A stretch of 64,000 nucleotides of DNA from DATJLY01 sp035604615 (GCA_035604615.1 DATNID010000055.1:70509-134508); one strand, 5' to 3'; positions 18,616 to 27,395 are shown, counted from the stretch's first letter. The notes: generated by a model from the sequence alone, not told the origin. Translations and numbers: made by a program.

Positions 18616-18849
18616 ATGAAGAAAAATCGCCCTGGATCAAGCCCAAATGTCATTTGGGACAAGCGACGGAACCCGACCAAGCACGTGAGTGATCGACTCG
18701 GCATCGAGCGATGGCAACTCAGGGAGGCACTGCACAAGATCAAGGCGCGTAGCAATCTAGGTGCGACCGATCGCGTGATCATCTACGATGACGGCAACAT
18801 TGCCGATGAAGATGGCCAAGTGGTCGGAAACATCAATGACGAAATCTGA
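18616..18849 (+). CDS. Small protein of unknown function, first gene of DUF4279 cassette
   Basis: A 77-residue protein that I do not recognise. It is charged, with a Lys/Arg-rich N-terminus, a helical middle (HVSDRLGIERWQLREALHKI) and a striking C-terminal beta-rich Asp/Gly segment (VIIYDDGNIADEDGQVVGN) ending NINDEI. That end pattern reminds me of the last strands of some secreted toxin C-terminal domains, but this is only a resemblance. There is no signal peptide and no delivery domain. The gene overlaps the following DUF4279 gene by 14 bases, so the two are translated as a pair. Base composition is visibly less GC-rich than its neighbours, which suggests transfer. It is divergent from hrcA. 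Confidence 0.65.
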   Translation: MKKNRPGSSPNVIWDKRRNPTKHVSDRLGIERWQLREALHKIKARSNLGATDRVIIYDDGNIADEDGQVVGNINDEI

Positions 18850-19324
18850 CGACGGAACCCAACGGGCATTTGCCACATTTCGTGTGGTCGGCGACAAGTT
18901 GCACCCTGCTGACATCACACAAATTTTGCATACGGTCCCCACCTTTTCATTCCGCAAGGGAGAGAAATACCAGCCCGGCGACCGCAGTCCGGTTATGGCC
19001 GGCAAAACCGGCACATGGTTCTTCTCGACCGATCGCGTCGTCGCCAGCCCGCGCCTGGACGATCACGTGACCTACCTTCTCAAGATGATTCTGCCGCATT
19101 CCGGCGCGACCGATCAGTTGACGGCTCTCCGCGACCTCATTCACAGGAAAAACCTCAAGGCGGTTGTCACGCTCTTCTGGCATGGCCGAAGTGGATCGCG
19201 AAAGCCGAGCCTGCCGACGACTGCGCTGGATATTTTCAAATTGCTGCCCGCCACCGTGGAGGTCGACTTCGACGCCGACGAGGAGCCGCCGCGAAAGAGG
19301 GCCGCCGTCAGCAGCCGCGCCTGA
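18836..19324 (+). CDS. DUF4279 domain-containing protein
   Basis: A 162-residue soluble protein matching the DUF4279 pattern: ATFRVVGDKLHPADITQIL, then FRKGEKYQPG, then a TGTWFFSTD strand, then a helix and LDDHVTYLL. DUF4279 has no established biochemical role. The start at ATG 18836 is inside the preceding gene (14-base overlap) with a weak GGAAA upstream; a longer frame from 18788 lies wholly inside the first gene and is not needed. The last 15 residues are Arg/Ser-rich and unstructured. The tight pairing with a small partner gene, low GC, and isolation between hrcA and rph make a toxin/immunity-type or other two-gene accessory module possible, but nothing proves this. Confidence 0.75.
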   Translation: MTKSDDGTQRAFATFRVVGDKLHPADITQILHTVPTFSFRKGEKYQPGDRSPVMAGKTGTWFFSTDRVVASPRLDDHVTYLLKMILPHSGATDQLTALRDLIHRKNLKAVVTLFWHGRSGSRKPSLPTTALDIFKLLPATVEVDFDADEEPPRKRAAVSSRA

Positions 19325-19403
19325 CCTTTCGCCCCCGCCGCCCCTTGCCCCGCCAACCCTTGCCCACTAGTTTGCGCTCCCTCAGCCACGCGAGGAGCGC
19401 CCC

Positions 19404-20126
19404 ATGCCGCGCCCGTCCGGCCGCGCCCCCGACGAGATGCGACCGGTCTCGCTCGAGCCGGGCGTCGCCAAATATGCCGAAGGCTCGTGCCTTGCCCGCT
19501 TCGGCGACACGCATGTCCTGTGCACCGCCTCGGTCGAGGAAAAGGTGCCGCCCTTCCTGCGCAATTCCGGGCGCGGCTGGATCACCGCCGAGTACGGCAT
19601 GCTGCCGCGCTCCACCCACACCCGCACCGACCGCGAGGCCGCGCGCGGCAAGCAGTCCGGCCGGACCCAGGAAATCCAGCGCCTGATCGGGCGCTCGCTG
19701 CGCGCCGTGACCGATCTCACGCTCCTGGGCGAGCGCCAGATCCGGATCGATTGCGACGTGCTCCAGGCCGACGGCGGCACCCGCACCGCCGCGGTCACGG
19801 GGAGCTATGTGGCGCTCCACGCCGCATTGAAGGGGCTGGTGGCGTCGGGCGCGCTGGCGCGTATGCCGTTCCAGGATGCGGTGGCGGCGGTGTCGTGCGG
19901 CATGGTCGACGGTCGCGCGGTGCTTGATCTCGATTATGCCGAGGATTCGGGCGCCGCGGCCGACGCCAATTTCGTGCTCACCGGCAGCGGCGGCATGGTC
20001 GAGGTCCAGGCCACGGCCGAAGGCGCGGTGTTCGCCGAGAGCGATTTCGCGACCATGCTCGGGCTCGCCCGGCGCGGCATCGGCGAGCTGCTCTCGCTCC
20101 AGCGCAAGGCGCTGGGCCTGGCGTGA
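19404..20126 (+). CDS. rph: Ribonuclease PH
   Basis: Phosphate-dependent 3'-5' exoribonuclease that trims tRNA 3' ends. The 240-residue protein has the normal length and family landmarks: MPRPSGRAPDEMRPVSLEPG at the start, GWITAEYGMLPRSTHTR, the phosphate/RNA-binding region RGKQSGRTQEIQRLIGR, the conserved DCDVLQADGGTRTAA (metal-binding acids), and SCGMVDGRAVLDLDY. The ATG has GAGGAG about 7 bases upstream. It is the first gene of rph-rdgB-hemW, a frequent order in alphaproteobacteria. Confidence 0.98.
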   Translation: MPRPSGRAPDEMRPVSLEPGVAKYAEGSCLARFGDTHVLCTASVEEKVPPFLRNSGRGWITAEYGMLPRSTHTRTDREAARGKQSGRTQEIQRLIGRSLRAVTDLTLLGERQIRIDCDVLQADGGTRTAAVTGSYVALHAALKGLVASGALARMPFQDAVAAVSCGMVDGRAVLDLDYAEDSGAAADANFVLTGSGGMVEVQATAEGAVFAESDFATMLGLARRGIGELLSLQRKALGLA

Positions 20127-20130
20127 CGCG

Positions 20131-20733
20131 ATGGCGCGCCGCTTCGCCGGCAAGACGCTCGCGCTCGCCACCCACAATCCGGGCAAGCTCGTCGAGATCG
20201 CGGCGCTGGTCGAGCCTTACGGCATCGCCACTGTGAGCGCCGCCGCGCTCGGCCTCCCCGAGCCCGAGGAGACCGGCGCGACATTCGAGGAGAACGCCGC
20301 CCTGAAGGCGCTCGCCACGGCGGAAGCGAGCGGGCTGCCGGCGTTGGCCGATGATTCCGGCTTGGTGGTGCCGGCGCTGAGCGGCGCGCCGGGCATCCAC
20401 TCGGCGCGCTGGGCCGGGGAGAGCCGCGATTTCGCGGCGGCGATGCGGCGGGTTGAGCGCGAGCTGGGCGCAAGCGACCGCGCCGCCAAGTTCGTCGCCG
20501 TGCTGGCGCTTGCCTGGCCCGACCGCCATGTCGAGCTGTTCCGCGGCGAGGTCGAGGGGAGCTTGACCTTTCCGCCGCGTGGCGACCGCGGCTTCGGCTA
20601 TGACCCGATCTTCGTCGCGCGCGGCATGACGGAGACCTTCGGCGAGATGGAGCCCGCGGCCAAGCACGCGATCAGCCACCGCGCCGTGGCGTTCCGCAAG
20701 CTGGTCGAAGCGGTGCTCGGGCCGGCGCTATGA
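20131..20733 (+). CDS. rdgB: XTP/dITP diphosphatase (RdgB/HAM1)
   Basis: House-cleaning pyrophosphatase that hydrolyses dITP, XTP and ITP to monophosphates and keeps deaminated purines out of DNA and RNA. The 200-residue product starts at ATG 20131, 4 bases after rph. Diagnostic motifs are THNPGKLVEI near residue 15, TFEENAALKA, the metal site ADDSGLVVPALSG, GFGYDPIFV, and the C-terminal SHRAVAFRKL. The last 4 bases overlap the hemW ATG (ATGA), so the genes are translationally coupled. Confidence 0.97.
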   Translation: MARRFAGKTLALATHNPGKLVEIAALVEPYGIATVSAAALGLPEPEETGATFEENAALKALATAEASGLPALADDSGLVVPALSGAPGIHSARWAGESRDFAAAMRRVERELGASDRAAKFVAVLALAWPDRHVELFRGEVEGSLTFPPRGDRGFGYDPIFVARGMTETFGEMEPAAKHAISHRAVAFRKLVEAVLGPAL

Positions 20734-21881
20734 GCGGCGACATCGCGCTCTACGTCCATTGGCCGTTCTGCAAATCGAAATGTCCCTATTGCGACTTCAA
20801 CTCCCATGTCCGCGGCGCGATCGACGACACGCGCTGGCGCGCGGCGCTGCTGCGCGAGCTCGACCATTACGGCGCGGCGACGCGCGGGCGGCGGCTCGTC
20901 TCGGTGTTTTTCGGCGGCGGTACGCCGTCGCTGATGGCGCCCGCGACGGTCGCGGCTGTGCTCGACCGCGCCGCGCTCTACTGGCATGGGACGCGCGATT
21001 GCGAAGTGACGCTCGAGGCCAATCCGACCTCGGTCGAGGCGGGGCGGCTCGCGGATTTCCGCGCCGCCGGCGTCAACCGCGCCTCGCTCGGCGTCCAGGC
21101 GCTCGACGACCGCGCGCTCGCGTTCCTCGGCCGCGGCCACGACGCCGCCGAGGCGCGCGCGGCGGTCGGCATCGCGGCGCGCGTGTTTCAGCGCTACTCG
21201 TTCGATCTCATCTATGCGCGCCCGGGGCAGAGTGTCGCGGCGTGGGAGCGCGAGATCGCGGACGCCTTGGCGCTCGCGGGCGACCATCTCTCCGTCTATC
21301 AGCTCACCATCGAGCCGGGCACGGCCTTCGCCACGGCCCACGCTCGCGGCGATTTCGCGCTCCCCGACGAGGATCTCGCCGGCGCGCTCTACGAGACGAC
21401 GCAAGCGGCGCTCGAGCGCGCCGGGCTGCCGGCCTACGAGATCTCCAACCACGCGCGCCCCGGCGGCGAATGCCGGCATAATCTGGTTTATTGGCGTTAC
21501 GACGATTATGCCGGGGTCGGTCCCGGCGCCCATGGCCGCCTGACGCTCGACGGCGCCAAGCTCGCGACCCGGCAGCGCCGCTCCCCGGAAGCCTGGCTCG
21601 CTGCGGTCGAGCGCGACGGGCACGCGACCGAGGAACGCACCGCCGTGCCGGCGCGCGAGCGGCTCGAAGAGATGCTGATGATGGGGCTCCGCCTCAAGGA
21701 AGGCGTCGCCAGCGCGCGCTTCCGGCGCGAGACCGGGGCCGAGCCCGAGGAGGCGCTCGACCGCAGCGTCATCGCCGATCTCACCGCGGGCGGCTTTCTC
21801 GTGCTCGACGAGACCGGCATGCGCGCTACCGACGCGGGCCGCCAGCGCCTCAACGCGGTGCTGGCACGGCTCCTCGTTTGA
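20730..21881 (+). CDS. hemW: Radical SAM protein HemW (heme chaperone, HemN-like)
   Basis: Often annotated as oxygen-independent coproporphyrinogen III oxidase, but proteins of this length that start directly with the CX3CX2C cluster are HemW, a heme-binding chaperone, rather than true HemN. In the 383 residues the radical-SAM cysteines are C14, C18 and C21 (WPFCKSKCPYC). They are followed by FFGGGTPSLM, LEANPTSVEAGRL, SLGVQALDDRALAFLGRGH and the C-terminal HemN/HemW domain (ERLEEMLMMGLRLKEGV). It overlaps rdgB by 4 bases and meets the DUF429 gene tail to tail with no gap. Confidence 0.94.
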   Translation: MSGDIALYVHWPFCKSKCPYCDFNSHVRGAIDDTRWRAALLRELDHYGAATRGRRLVSVFFGGGTPSLMAPATVAAVLDRAALYWHGTRDCEVTLEANPTSVEAGRLADFRAAGVNRASLGVQALDDRALAFLGRGHDAAEARAAVGIAARVFQRYSFDLIYARPGQSVAAWEREIADALALAGDHLSVYQLTIEPGTAFATAHARGDFALPDEDLAGALYETTQAALERAGLPAYEISNHARPGGECRHNLVYWRYDDYAGVGPGAHGRLTLDGAKLATRQRRSPEAWLAAVERDGHATEERTAVPARERLEEMLMMGLRLKEGVASARFRRETGAEPEEALDRSVIADLTAGGFLVLDETGMRATDAGRQRLNAVLARLLV

Positions 21882-22550
21882 TCAGTACCAGATGTCCATG
21901 CGCAGACCCTTCTCGTCGGTCGCGACAGCGCACGGCAGCCTGATCGGATCGCGTGCGGCGAGGGCCAGAGCGCAGGCGTCGAGCACGTCGTCGGCGCCCA
22001 CGTCCGAAGGGCGTTGCGAGAGCCAAGCGTCGATTTCGACGATGCCCGCGGCGAGGACGAGATCGCGGCGGCGTTGATGCCCCTCAGGTTTCTTCTTCGG
22101 CGGCAGCACGCCGCCGCCGTTGAGGCGCATGAAGGCAAGCTCGGGATGTGCCTCGTAGATCGCGTCCTGGCGCGCGGGCGTGATGAAGCGGTCGACCTCG
22201 GCGATCTTCGGCAGGATGGCCCAGAGCTGGCGCGAAATGCCGTGGCCGTCGGACTTGGCCCACGCGTTTGCCACGTGGTAGTCCTCGAAATCGAGGAGCG
22301 GCCTTCGCGCGTCGAGGAAAACCCGCGACCGCGCCGCGCCGAGAAGCGTCCGCGCTTCGAGATCGCAATCGCGACGTCCGCGCGGCGGCAATCCGATGGG
22401 AATGTCGATCAGCACGCGCTCGGCCTCGAACGATGCGACCTCGTCGATGTGCGCGAGGGCCCGGCAGTGGAGTCGCCCTGCCTCATCGAGAATCACCGCG
22501 ATCCAGCCGGAGCGGCTTCCATCGATGCCAACGAAGCGCGGCCGCGCCAT
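21882..22550 (-). CDS. DUF429 domain-containing protein (predicted nuclease fold)
   Basis: A 222-residue soluble protein of the DUF429 family, which has an RNase H-like fold with an acidic centre. The start FVGIDGSRSGWIAVIL carries the first conserved Asp. Later come ERVLIDIPIGLP, SRVFLDARRPLL, EAHPELAFMRLNGG (conserved E-x-H-P-E) and DDVLDACALALAA. The exact role is unknown; family members have been proposed to act in nucleic-acid metabolism. It lies 1 base after the FAD oxidoreductase gene on the same strand and is probably co-transcribed with it. Confidence 0.85.
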   Translation of the reverse strand: MARPRFVGIDGSRSGWIAVILDEAGRLHCRALAHIDEVASFEAERVLIDIPIGLPPRGRRDCDLEARTLLGAARSRVFLDARRPLLDFEDYHVANAWAKSDGHGISRQLWAILPKIAEVDRFITPARQDAIYEAHPELAFMRLNGGGVLPPKKKPEGHQRRRDLVLAAGIVEIDAWLSQRPSDVGADDVLDACALALAARDPIRLPCAVATDEKGLRMDIWY

Positions 22551-22551
22551 C

Positions 22552-24015
22552 TCAGGTGGCGAATGCGGCGGCGCGGCCGGCGAGCCGTCCCGAGGTCAAG
22601 GCCCAGCCGAGCGAGTGGCCGTGATAGAGGCTCGAGAACCCGCCCTGGCCCGCGCCGCCTGCGGCATAGAGGCCCGGGATCGGCGCGCCCGCCTCGTCCA
22701 GCACCGCGAAGCTGGTATCGACCGCGAGCCCGACATGGGTGAGCAGCATCCACGCCTTCAGCGGCCCCATCGCGACAAAGGGGCCCGCGCCCAGCCGGCT
22801 CGCCGCCACGGCCGCGGCCAGCGCCGTCGCTGGAATGCCGATCGCCGGCGCCAGCGCGGCGATATCGGGCGCCTCGCGGAAAATGTCAGGCCGCACCTTG
22901 CGGTAGTCGTCGATATAGGCGAAGGCGACGCCGGGCGCGGTCGAGACGTAATGGGGCCAGCGCTCGTATTTTTCGGCAATGCGCGCATCCATGACCAGGA
23001 ACGCCTCGCCCGATGGCTGCTGCGCGATCGCCTCGGCCGGCAGGCCCAGCTCGTCGGCGAAACGTGTGCCATCGCGGTTGACGAGGATCGCGCCCTCCTC
23101 GAAGAGCGCGCGCTCGGGCGCCAGCGCCGTCATCGCCGCGCGCAGCACCAGGGGCCGCGTCCAGGCGCTGGGCAGATGCGTCAGGGCAAGCTTCATGGCA
23201 CGCGTCACGATGCGCCATGGCGGCAGCGCGGCGAGACGGCTCGGCCGCAGCGGCGGCGCGAACCGAGCCTGCGCCAGCCGTGCCGACGACAGATCGGGCC
23301 GGAGCGCGAGCTTGGCGCCGATCGCCACCGCCATGCGCTGCCCGTCGCCGGTCGAGAGCGGGTTGATCGGATCGAGCAGATCGGCGCCCTCGCCCATGAG
23401 CGCCTTGCGCATCTCTCGGTTGGCGCTGAAATCGCCGCTGGCGAGAACGACGGCGCGGGCGTTCACGGTTTCGCGCCTGCCGTCGCGCGCCACCTCGACG
23501 CCCACGACGCGTCCCTCCCGCATCACCAGGCGCTCGGCCGCGGTGGCGAGGCGGAACGCGACGCCGAGGCGCCGGCAATGGCGCGTCAAGCGGTGGACAT
23601 AGGCGCGCCCGCCCGGCAGCGCCTGGTAGAAGCGCTTGGTGCGGAACGGCGGCTGCAGCAGCGGGCCGATGAAATCGACCCCGATCGCGGCCAGGAAGTC
23701 GACCGTGTCGGGCACGTTCTCGACATGGAGGCGGCGCAACGCGGGATTGTCGCCGAGCCCCAGCGCCTGGCCCAGCTCGACCAGCTCCTCCTCGTGGCGG
23801 CGCGGTGAATCGGCGATCCCGGCGCGGCGCTGCATCTCGGTACAGGACGCCATCAGCGAGCCCACCGCAATGGCGGTGGTGCCGCCGATGGTGGCACCCT
23901 TCTCGATCACCAGCACCGTGCGTTCGCGCTGCGCGGCCTCGGCCGCGGCGGTCAACCCGGCGCCGCCGCTGCCGACGACGACGATGTCGAAGCCGGACCG
24001 CGCGGCGTCTGTCAT
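22552..24015 (-). CDS. FAD-dependent oxidoreductase (fumarate reductase/KstD-like flavoprotein)
   Basis: A 487-residue flavoprotein of the FAD_binding_2 family. The N-terminal dinucleotide fold is clear (DIVVVGSGGAGLTAAAEAA, then VLVIEKGATIGGTT, then VVLASGDFSAN). The C-terminal FAD-contact region is IPGLYAAGGAGQGGFSSLYHG. The order resembles 3-ketosteroid Delta1-dehydrogenase and soluble fumarate reductases, but no steroid pathway genes are here, so the substrate is uncertain. No signal peptide is seen, so it is probably cytoplasmic. It is 8 bases behind the LpoA-like gene and 1 base ahead of DUF429. Confidence 0.85.
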   Translation of the reverse strand: MTDAARSGFDIVVVGSGGAGLTAAAEAAQRERTVLVIEKGATIGGTTAIAVGSLMASCTEMQRRAGIADSPRRHEEELVELGQALGLGDNPALRRLHVENVPDTVDFLAAIGVDFIGPLLQPPFRTKRFYQALPGGRAYVHRLTRHCRRLGVAFRLATAAERLVMREGRVVGVEVARDGRRETVNARAVVLASGDFSANREMRKALMGEGADLLDPINPLSTGDGQRMAVAIGAKLALRPDLSSARLAQARFAPPLRPSRLAALPPWRIVTRAMKLALTHLPSAWTRPLVLRAAMTALAPERALFEEGAILVNRDGTRFADELGLPAEAIAQQPSGEAFLVMDARIAEKYERWPHYVSTAPGVAFAYIDDYRKVRPDIFREAPDIAALAPAIGIPATALAAAVAASRLGAGPFVAMGPLKAWMLLTHVGLAVDTSFAVLDEAGAPIPGLYAAGGAGQGGFSSLYHGHSLGWALTSGRLAGRAAAFAT

Positions 24016-24023
24016 GGGCCGGG

Positions 24024-25274
24024 TCAGTATCCGAGGCGTTGGAAGGTCTGCGGCGCGGGGTCGATCAAGGTAGCGCCGGTGCGGTGGACTTCGAGCACGG
24101 CGAGACCGCGCTCGACCGCGCCGTCGGGAAGCAGGCGGAAGATGCCGTTCAGCCCGGTAAAGCCGCTGGGATTGGTGAGCGCGGCGGCGGAGAAGTCGGG
24201 CGCCGGGCTGGCATGCGCCAGCACCGCGGCGAGCGCGGCGCCGTCATAGCCCAGGGTTGCGAGCAGCGGCGGCGCGTGCTTGTAGAGCGCCTCGAACCGC
24301 TTCTCGAAATCGGCGCGCACCTCGGGTGCCGGCGCGGCGTACCAGCCGCCCTCGAGCGCGGGCTCGGTGCCGATGCTCGAATCCGCCCACAAGCCGGTGC
24401 CAAGCAGCTTCACCTTGTCGGGATCGATGCCGTAATACGGCAGCAGCGGCGCCAACGCCTTGAGCTTGGCGCCGCCCTCGGCCAGCAGGATGGCGTCGAA
24501 ATCCGCGCCCGCGGCGATGCTCTGCACTGTCGATCCATAGTTGGTCGCGGCAGGATCGTAGCGCGCGACGCGGCTCATGCTTGCGCCGGCGATCTGCGCC
24601 GAATCCCGCAGCGCATTGACCGCAAGGTCGCCGTAGGGACCAAGCGGTGCGAGCGTCGCGAAGCGGTCGCGTCCGTGGGCATGGGCATAGACGACGACGC
24701 GCTGGATTTCCTGCCGCGCATCGAAGCTCATCAGCCAGGTGCCGTTGCCGGCGAGCTGGGTCGCGGTCGAGAAGGCGACCAGCGGCACGTTGGCGGTTTG
24801 CGCGATCGGCTTCACCGCCTCGACTTCGGCCGCGAGCAGCGGGCCGAGGATGAGCTTCGCACCGTCGGCAATGGCCGAGCGCGCCGCTTCCGCCGCCATC
24901 GGCGCGGTGCCGCCGGTGTCGCGCACCAAAAGCTGGAGGCGGTCGTCGGCAATGTCGAACAGCGCCATCTGCGCCGCGTCGAGCATCGACTGGCCCAGGC
25001 CCGCGCTCGGTCCCGAGAGCGGGAGCAGCAGCGCCACCGGCGCCTTGTTGCCCGTGGGCGCGGTCGCCGGCGCGGGCGGCGGCGCGGCGCCGGCGGGCGG
25101 CAGCGGCGTCGCCGTCACCGGCGCGGGAACGATAGTCGAGGGCGCCGCGTTGGGCCCGGGTTGCGGCGTTGCCTTGCCGCCCCCTATCGTGCAGCCCGCG
25201 AGCGCGCAGCCGGCGGCGACGATGAGCGCCGCGGCCGGGCCGCGCAGGCGGCGAAGCGGGAACCACACGCGCAA
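24024..25274 (-). CDS. Lipoprotein, LpoA/penicillin-binding protein activator-like
   Basis: Outer-membrane-type lipoprotein with a periplasmic binding-protein fold, like the C-terminal part of LpoA (LppC/YraM), the activator of peptidoglycan synthase PBP1a. A signal peptide with lipobox LAGC (Cys at about residue 28) is followed by a Pro/Ala-rich linker to about residue 80 and then the fold starting APVALLLPLSGPSAGLGQS. Total length is 416 residues, as in alphaproteobacterial members that lack the N-terminal TPR part of E. coli LpoA. The start is TTG 25274 (GAGGG upstream), or GTG 25268. It is divergent from rsmI, the usual neighbour of lpoA in proteobacteria, which supports the call. Confidence 0.88.
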   Translation of the reverse strand: MRVWFPLRRLRGPAAALIVAAGCALAGCTIGGGKATPQPGPNAAPSTIVPAPVTATPLPPAGAAPPPAPATAPTGNKAPVALLLPLSGPSAGLGQSMLDAAQMALFDIADDRLQLLVRDTGGTAPMAAEAARSAIADGAKLILGPLLAAEVEAVKPIAQTANVPLVAFSTATQLAGNGTWLMSFDARQEIQRVVVYAHAHGRDRFATLAPLGPYGDLAVNALRDSAQIAGASMSRVARYDPAATNYGSTVQSIAAGADFDAILLAEGGAKLKALAPLLPYYGIDPDKVKLLGTGLWADSSIGTEPALEGGWYAAPAPEVRADFEKRFEALYKHAPPLLATLGYDGAALAAVLAHASPAPDFSAAALTNPSGFTGLNGIFRLLPDGAVERGLAVLEVHRTGATLIDPAPQTFQRLGY

Positions 25275-25342
25275 TGTCCCTCGACGCGAAAGAGGGCCGT
25301 GAGCCTATCGGCGCGGCGACACAAAGTAAACCGGCCGAGGGC

Positions 25343-26194
25343 ATGATCGCGCCAGGGCTCTATGTCGTCGCGACACCCATTGGCAATGCCGAGGACATCA
25401 CCCTGCGCGCCCTCAGGGTGCTGCGCACGGCCCATGTGATCGCCTGCGAGGATACGCGCGTCAGCGCCAAACTGCTCGGCCGCTACGGCATCGCCACCGC
25501 GCGCCTCGCCTATCATGACCACAATGCCGAGCGGATGCGGCCGCGTCTCCTGGCGCGGCTCGCCGCAGGCGAGATCGTCGCGCTCATCTCCGACGCCGGC
25601 ACGCCGCTGGTGTCCGACCCCGGCTTCAAGCTGGTGCGCGAGGCGATCGCGCACGGCGTCGCCGTGACGACGCTTCCGGGCCCGTCGGCGCCCCTTGCCG
25701 CGCTGGTGCTGTCGGGCCTGCCGTCCGACCGGTTTCTGTTCGCCGGATTCCTGCCCGCCAAGGACGCGGCGCGCCGCAGCGCGCTCGCCGCGCTCAAGAC
25801 CGTGCCGGCGACGCTGATCTTTCTCGAGAGCGCGCCGCGCCTCGCGGCTTCGCTGGCCGCCATGGCGGCGGAGCTCGGCGACCGGCCGGCGGCGGTGGCG
25901 CGGGAGCTGACCAAGCTGCACGAGGAGGTGCGCCGCGCATCGCTCGCTGCGCTGGCCGAGCATTATCGCGAAGCCGGCCCGCCCCGGGGCGAGATCGTGG
26001 TGGTGGTGGGCGGGCCCGAGGAGGCGCTGGCGCAAGCCCCGGACGTGCGCGACGCGGCGCTCGACGACGCACTCCGGGCCGCGCTCGAACGCATGAGCAT
26101 CAAGGACGCGACCTCGGTGGTGGTGGCGGCGCTGGGATTGCCGCGCCGCGCCGTTTATGCCCGCGCGCTCGCACTCGCCGGGCGCGCGCCGTGA
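25343..26194 (+). CDS. rsmI: 16S rRNA (cytidine(1402)-2'-O)-methyltransferase RsmI
   Basis: SAM-dependent methyltransferase that 2'-O-methylates C1402 of 16S rRNA in the ribosomal P site. Family motifs are LYVVATPIGNAEDITLRALRVL at the start, IACEDTRVSAKLL, ALISDAGTPLVSDPGFKLV and FLFAGFLPAKDAARRSAL. I prefer ATG 25343 (283 residues). The upstream in-frame ATG 25274 would coincide with the first base of the divergent lipoprotein gene and add 23 unconserved residues. The end overlaps the yraN GTG (GTGA). Confidence 0.95.
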   Translation: MIAPGLYVVATPIGNAEDITLRALRVLRTAHVIACEDTRVSAKLLGRYGIATARLAYHDHNAERMRPRLLARLAAGEIVALISDAGTPLVSDPGFKLVREAIAHGVAVTTLPGPSAPLAALVLSGLPSDRFLFAGFLPAKDAARRSALAALKTVPATLIFLESAPRLAASLAAMAAELGDRPAAVARELTKLHEEVRRASLAALAEHYREAGPPRGEIVVVVGGPEEALAQAPDVRDAALDDALRAALERMSIKDATSVVVAALGLPRRAVYARALALAGRAP

Positions 26195-26556
26195 AGGCGG
26201 CGCGCCGCGCCGCCGACCGCCGCGGCCGGACGGCGGAGCTGCTGTGCCTGTGTCATCTCCGGCTCAGGGGCTATCGCGTCCTGGCGCGCCGGTTCCGCGT
26301 GCCGTCCGGCGAGATCGACCTCATCGTCCGGCGCGGCCGCGTCCTGGCCGCGATCGAGGTCAAGGCACGCGCCGATTTCGAGGCCGCGGGCGCCGCGGTG
26401 CTCGCGCGTCAGCGCCGCCGCATCGCCCGCGCACTCGAGCATTTCCTCGCCGCTCGGCCCGAACTCAGGAACCTCGACGCGCGCTTCGACGTTATGCTGG
26501 TGGTGCCGCGCCGGCTGCCCCGCCACCTTGCCGATGCTTGGCGACTCGACGGATAG
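26191..26556 (+). CDS. yraN: YraN family protein (UPF0102, endonuclease-like)
   Basis: A 121-residue protein of the UPF0102 family with a predicted Holliday-junction-resolvase/PD-(D/E)XK-like fold. The family hallmark GEIDLIVRRGRVLAAIEVKAR carries the D...E-x-K residues, preceded by a helix beginning GRTAELLCLCHLRLRGYRVL. The start is GTG 26191, which overlaps the rsmI stop by 4 bases. rsmI-yraN is a very common pair, often with lpoA alongside, as here. The biological substrate is not established. Confidence 0.92.
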   Translation: MKAARRAADRRGRTAELLCLCHLRLRGYRVLARRFRVPSGEIDLIVRRGRVLAAIEVKARADFEAAGAAVLARQRRRIARALEHFLAARPELRNLDARFDVMLVVPRRLPRHLADAWRLDG

Positions 26557-26651
26557 GTCGGGGCTTGCCACGAAATCGCCGCAAACCGGCCCTTCCCACG
26601 ACTCAACCCAAGCGCCACAATCGTGCCGTCCCGCCAGCAGGAGAACGCGCC

Positions 26652-27395
26652 TTGGCCCATCGCTCGCTTGTGACGACAATCCTTGTCGCCGCTCTTGCCG
26701 GCGCCGGTGCGGCGTCGCTCGGAGGCTGCGTCATCGCCGCGGTTGGGGCGGCGGGCGCGGGCGGGGGCTATGCGCTGAGCCAGGAGCGCTCGCTCTCCGA
26801 CACCGCGCGGGATGCCGGCATCCACGCCGTCATCGCCCAGGCGTGGAAGAAGTACAACGTGAAGATGTTCGAAGATCTCGACACGACGGTCTATGAGGGC
26901 CGCGTGCTCATCACCGGCGACGTGCCGACCGAGGAGTGGCGGGCCGAAGCAGTGAAGCTCGCCTGGCAGACCGACAGGGTCAAAGAGGTCTATGATGAGA
27001 TCCAGGTTGGACCCGAGGAAGGCTTCGGGCAGGACATGGGCGACACGGCGATCACCAGCAAGCTCAAGACCCAGATCATCGCCGACGCCGACGTGAAGTC
27101 GATCAACTACACGGTCACGACGGTCAAGGGCGTGGTCTACATCATCGGCTCGGCGCGCAGCCAGGCCGAGATCGATCGCGTCATCGATCACGCGCGCAAC
27201 ATCGGCGACGTGCGCCGCGTCGTCTCCTATGTCCGCATCCGCACCGGCGAGCCGCCCAAGGCCGAGGCCCAAGGCACACCCAGGCCGAGCGCGCCGCCGC
27301 CGGGTGCCGCGCCGCCGGGACCGCCTCCTGGCGCGAGCGACGCGGTGTCGATGCCGACGCCGCGCCAGGAAATCCAGGTCCAGCCGCTGCAATAG
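26652..27395 (+). CDS. BON domain lipoprotein (OsmY/DolP-like)
   Basis: A 247-residue outer-membrane lipoprotein with two BON domains, the membrane- and phospholipid-binding fold of DolP (YraP) and OsmY. I choose TTG 26652, preceded by CAGGAG 8 bases away. The product then has a signal peptide with lipobox LGGC (Cys at residue 26). BON domains occupy about residues 60-130 (IHAVIAQAWKKYNV through VKEVYDEIQVG) and 135-205 (ITSKLKTQIIADADVKS). The C-terminus is a Pro/Ala-rich tail. In enterobacteria lpoA-yraN-dolP lie in one cluster; lpoA, rsmI, yraN and this gene reproduce that neighbourhood. Confidence 0.88.
   Translation: MAHRSLVTTILVAALAGAGAASLGGCVIAAVGAAGAGGGYALSQERSLSDTARDAGIHAVIAQAWKKYNVKMFEDLDTTVYEGRVLITGDVPTEEWRAEAVKLAWQTDRVKEVYDEIQVGPEEGFGQDMGDTAITSKLKTQIIADADVKSINYTVTTVKGVVYIIGSARSQAEIDRVIDHARNIGDVRRVVSYVRIRTGEPPKAEAQGTPRPSAPPPGAAPPGPPPGASDAVSMPTPRQEIQVQPLQ

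Noticed and set aside
20730..21881. Annotation as oxygen-independent coproporphyrinogen oxidase HemN
   Set aside because: The protein starts directly at the CX3CX2C cluster, is about 380 residues long and is linked to rph-rdgB, which fits HemW.
21882..22550. DUF429 gene considered as a defence nuclease
   Set aside because: It is coupled to metabolic genes, is widespread as a housekeeping-type gene, and has no defence neighbours.
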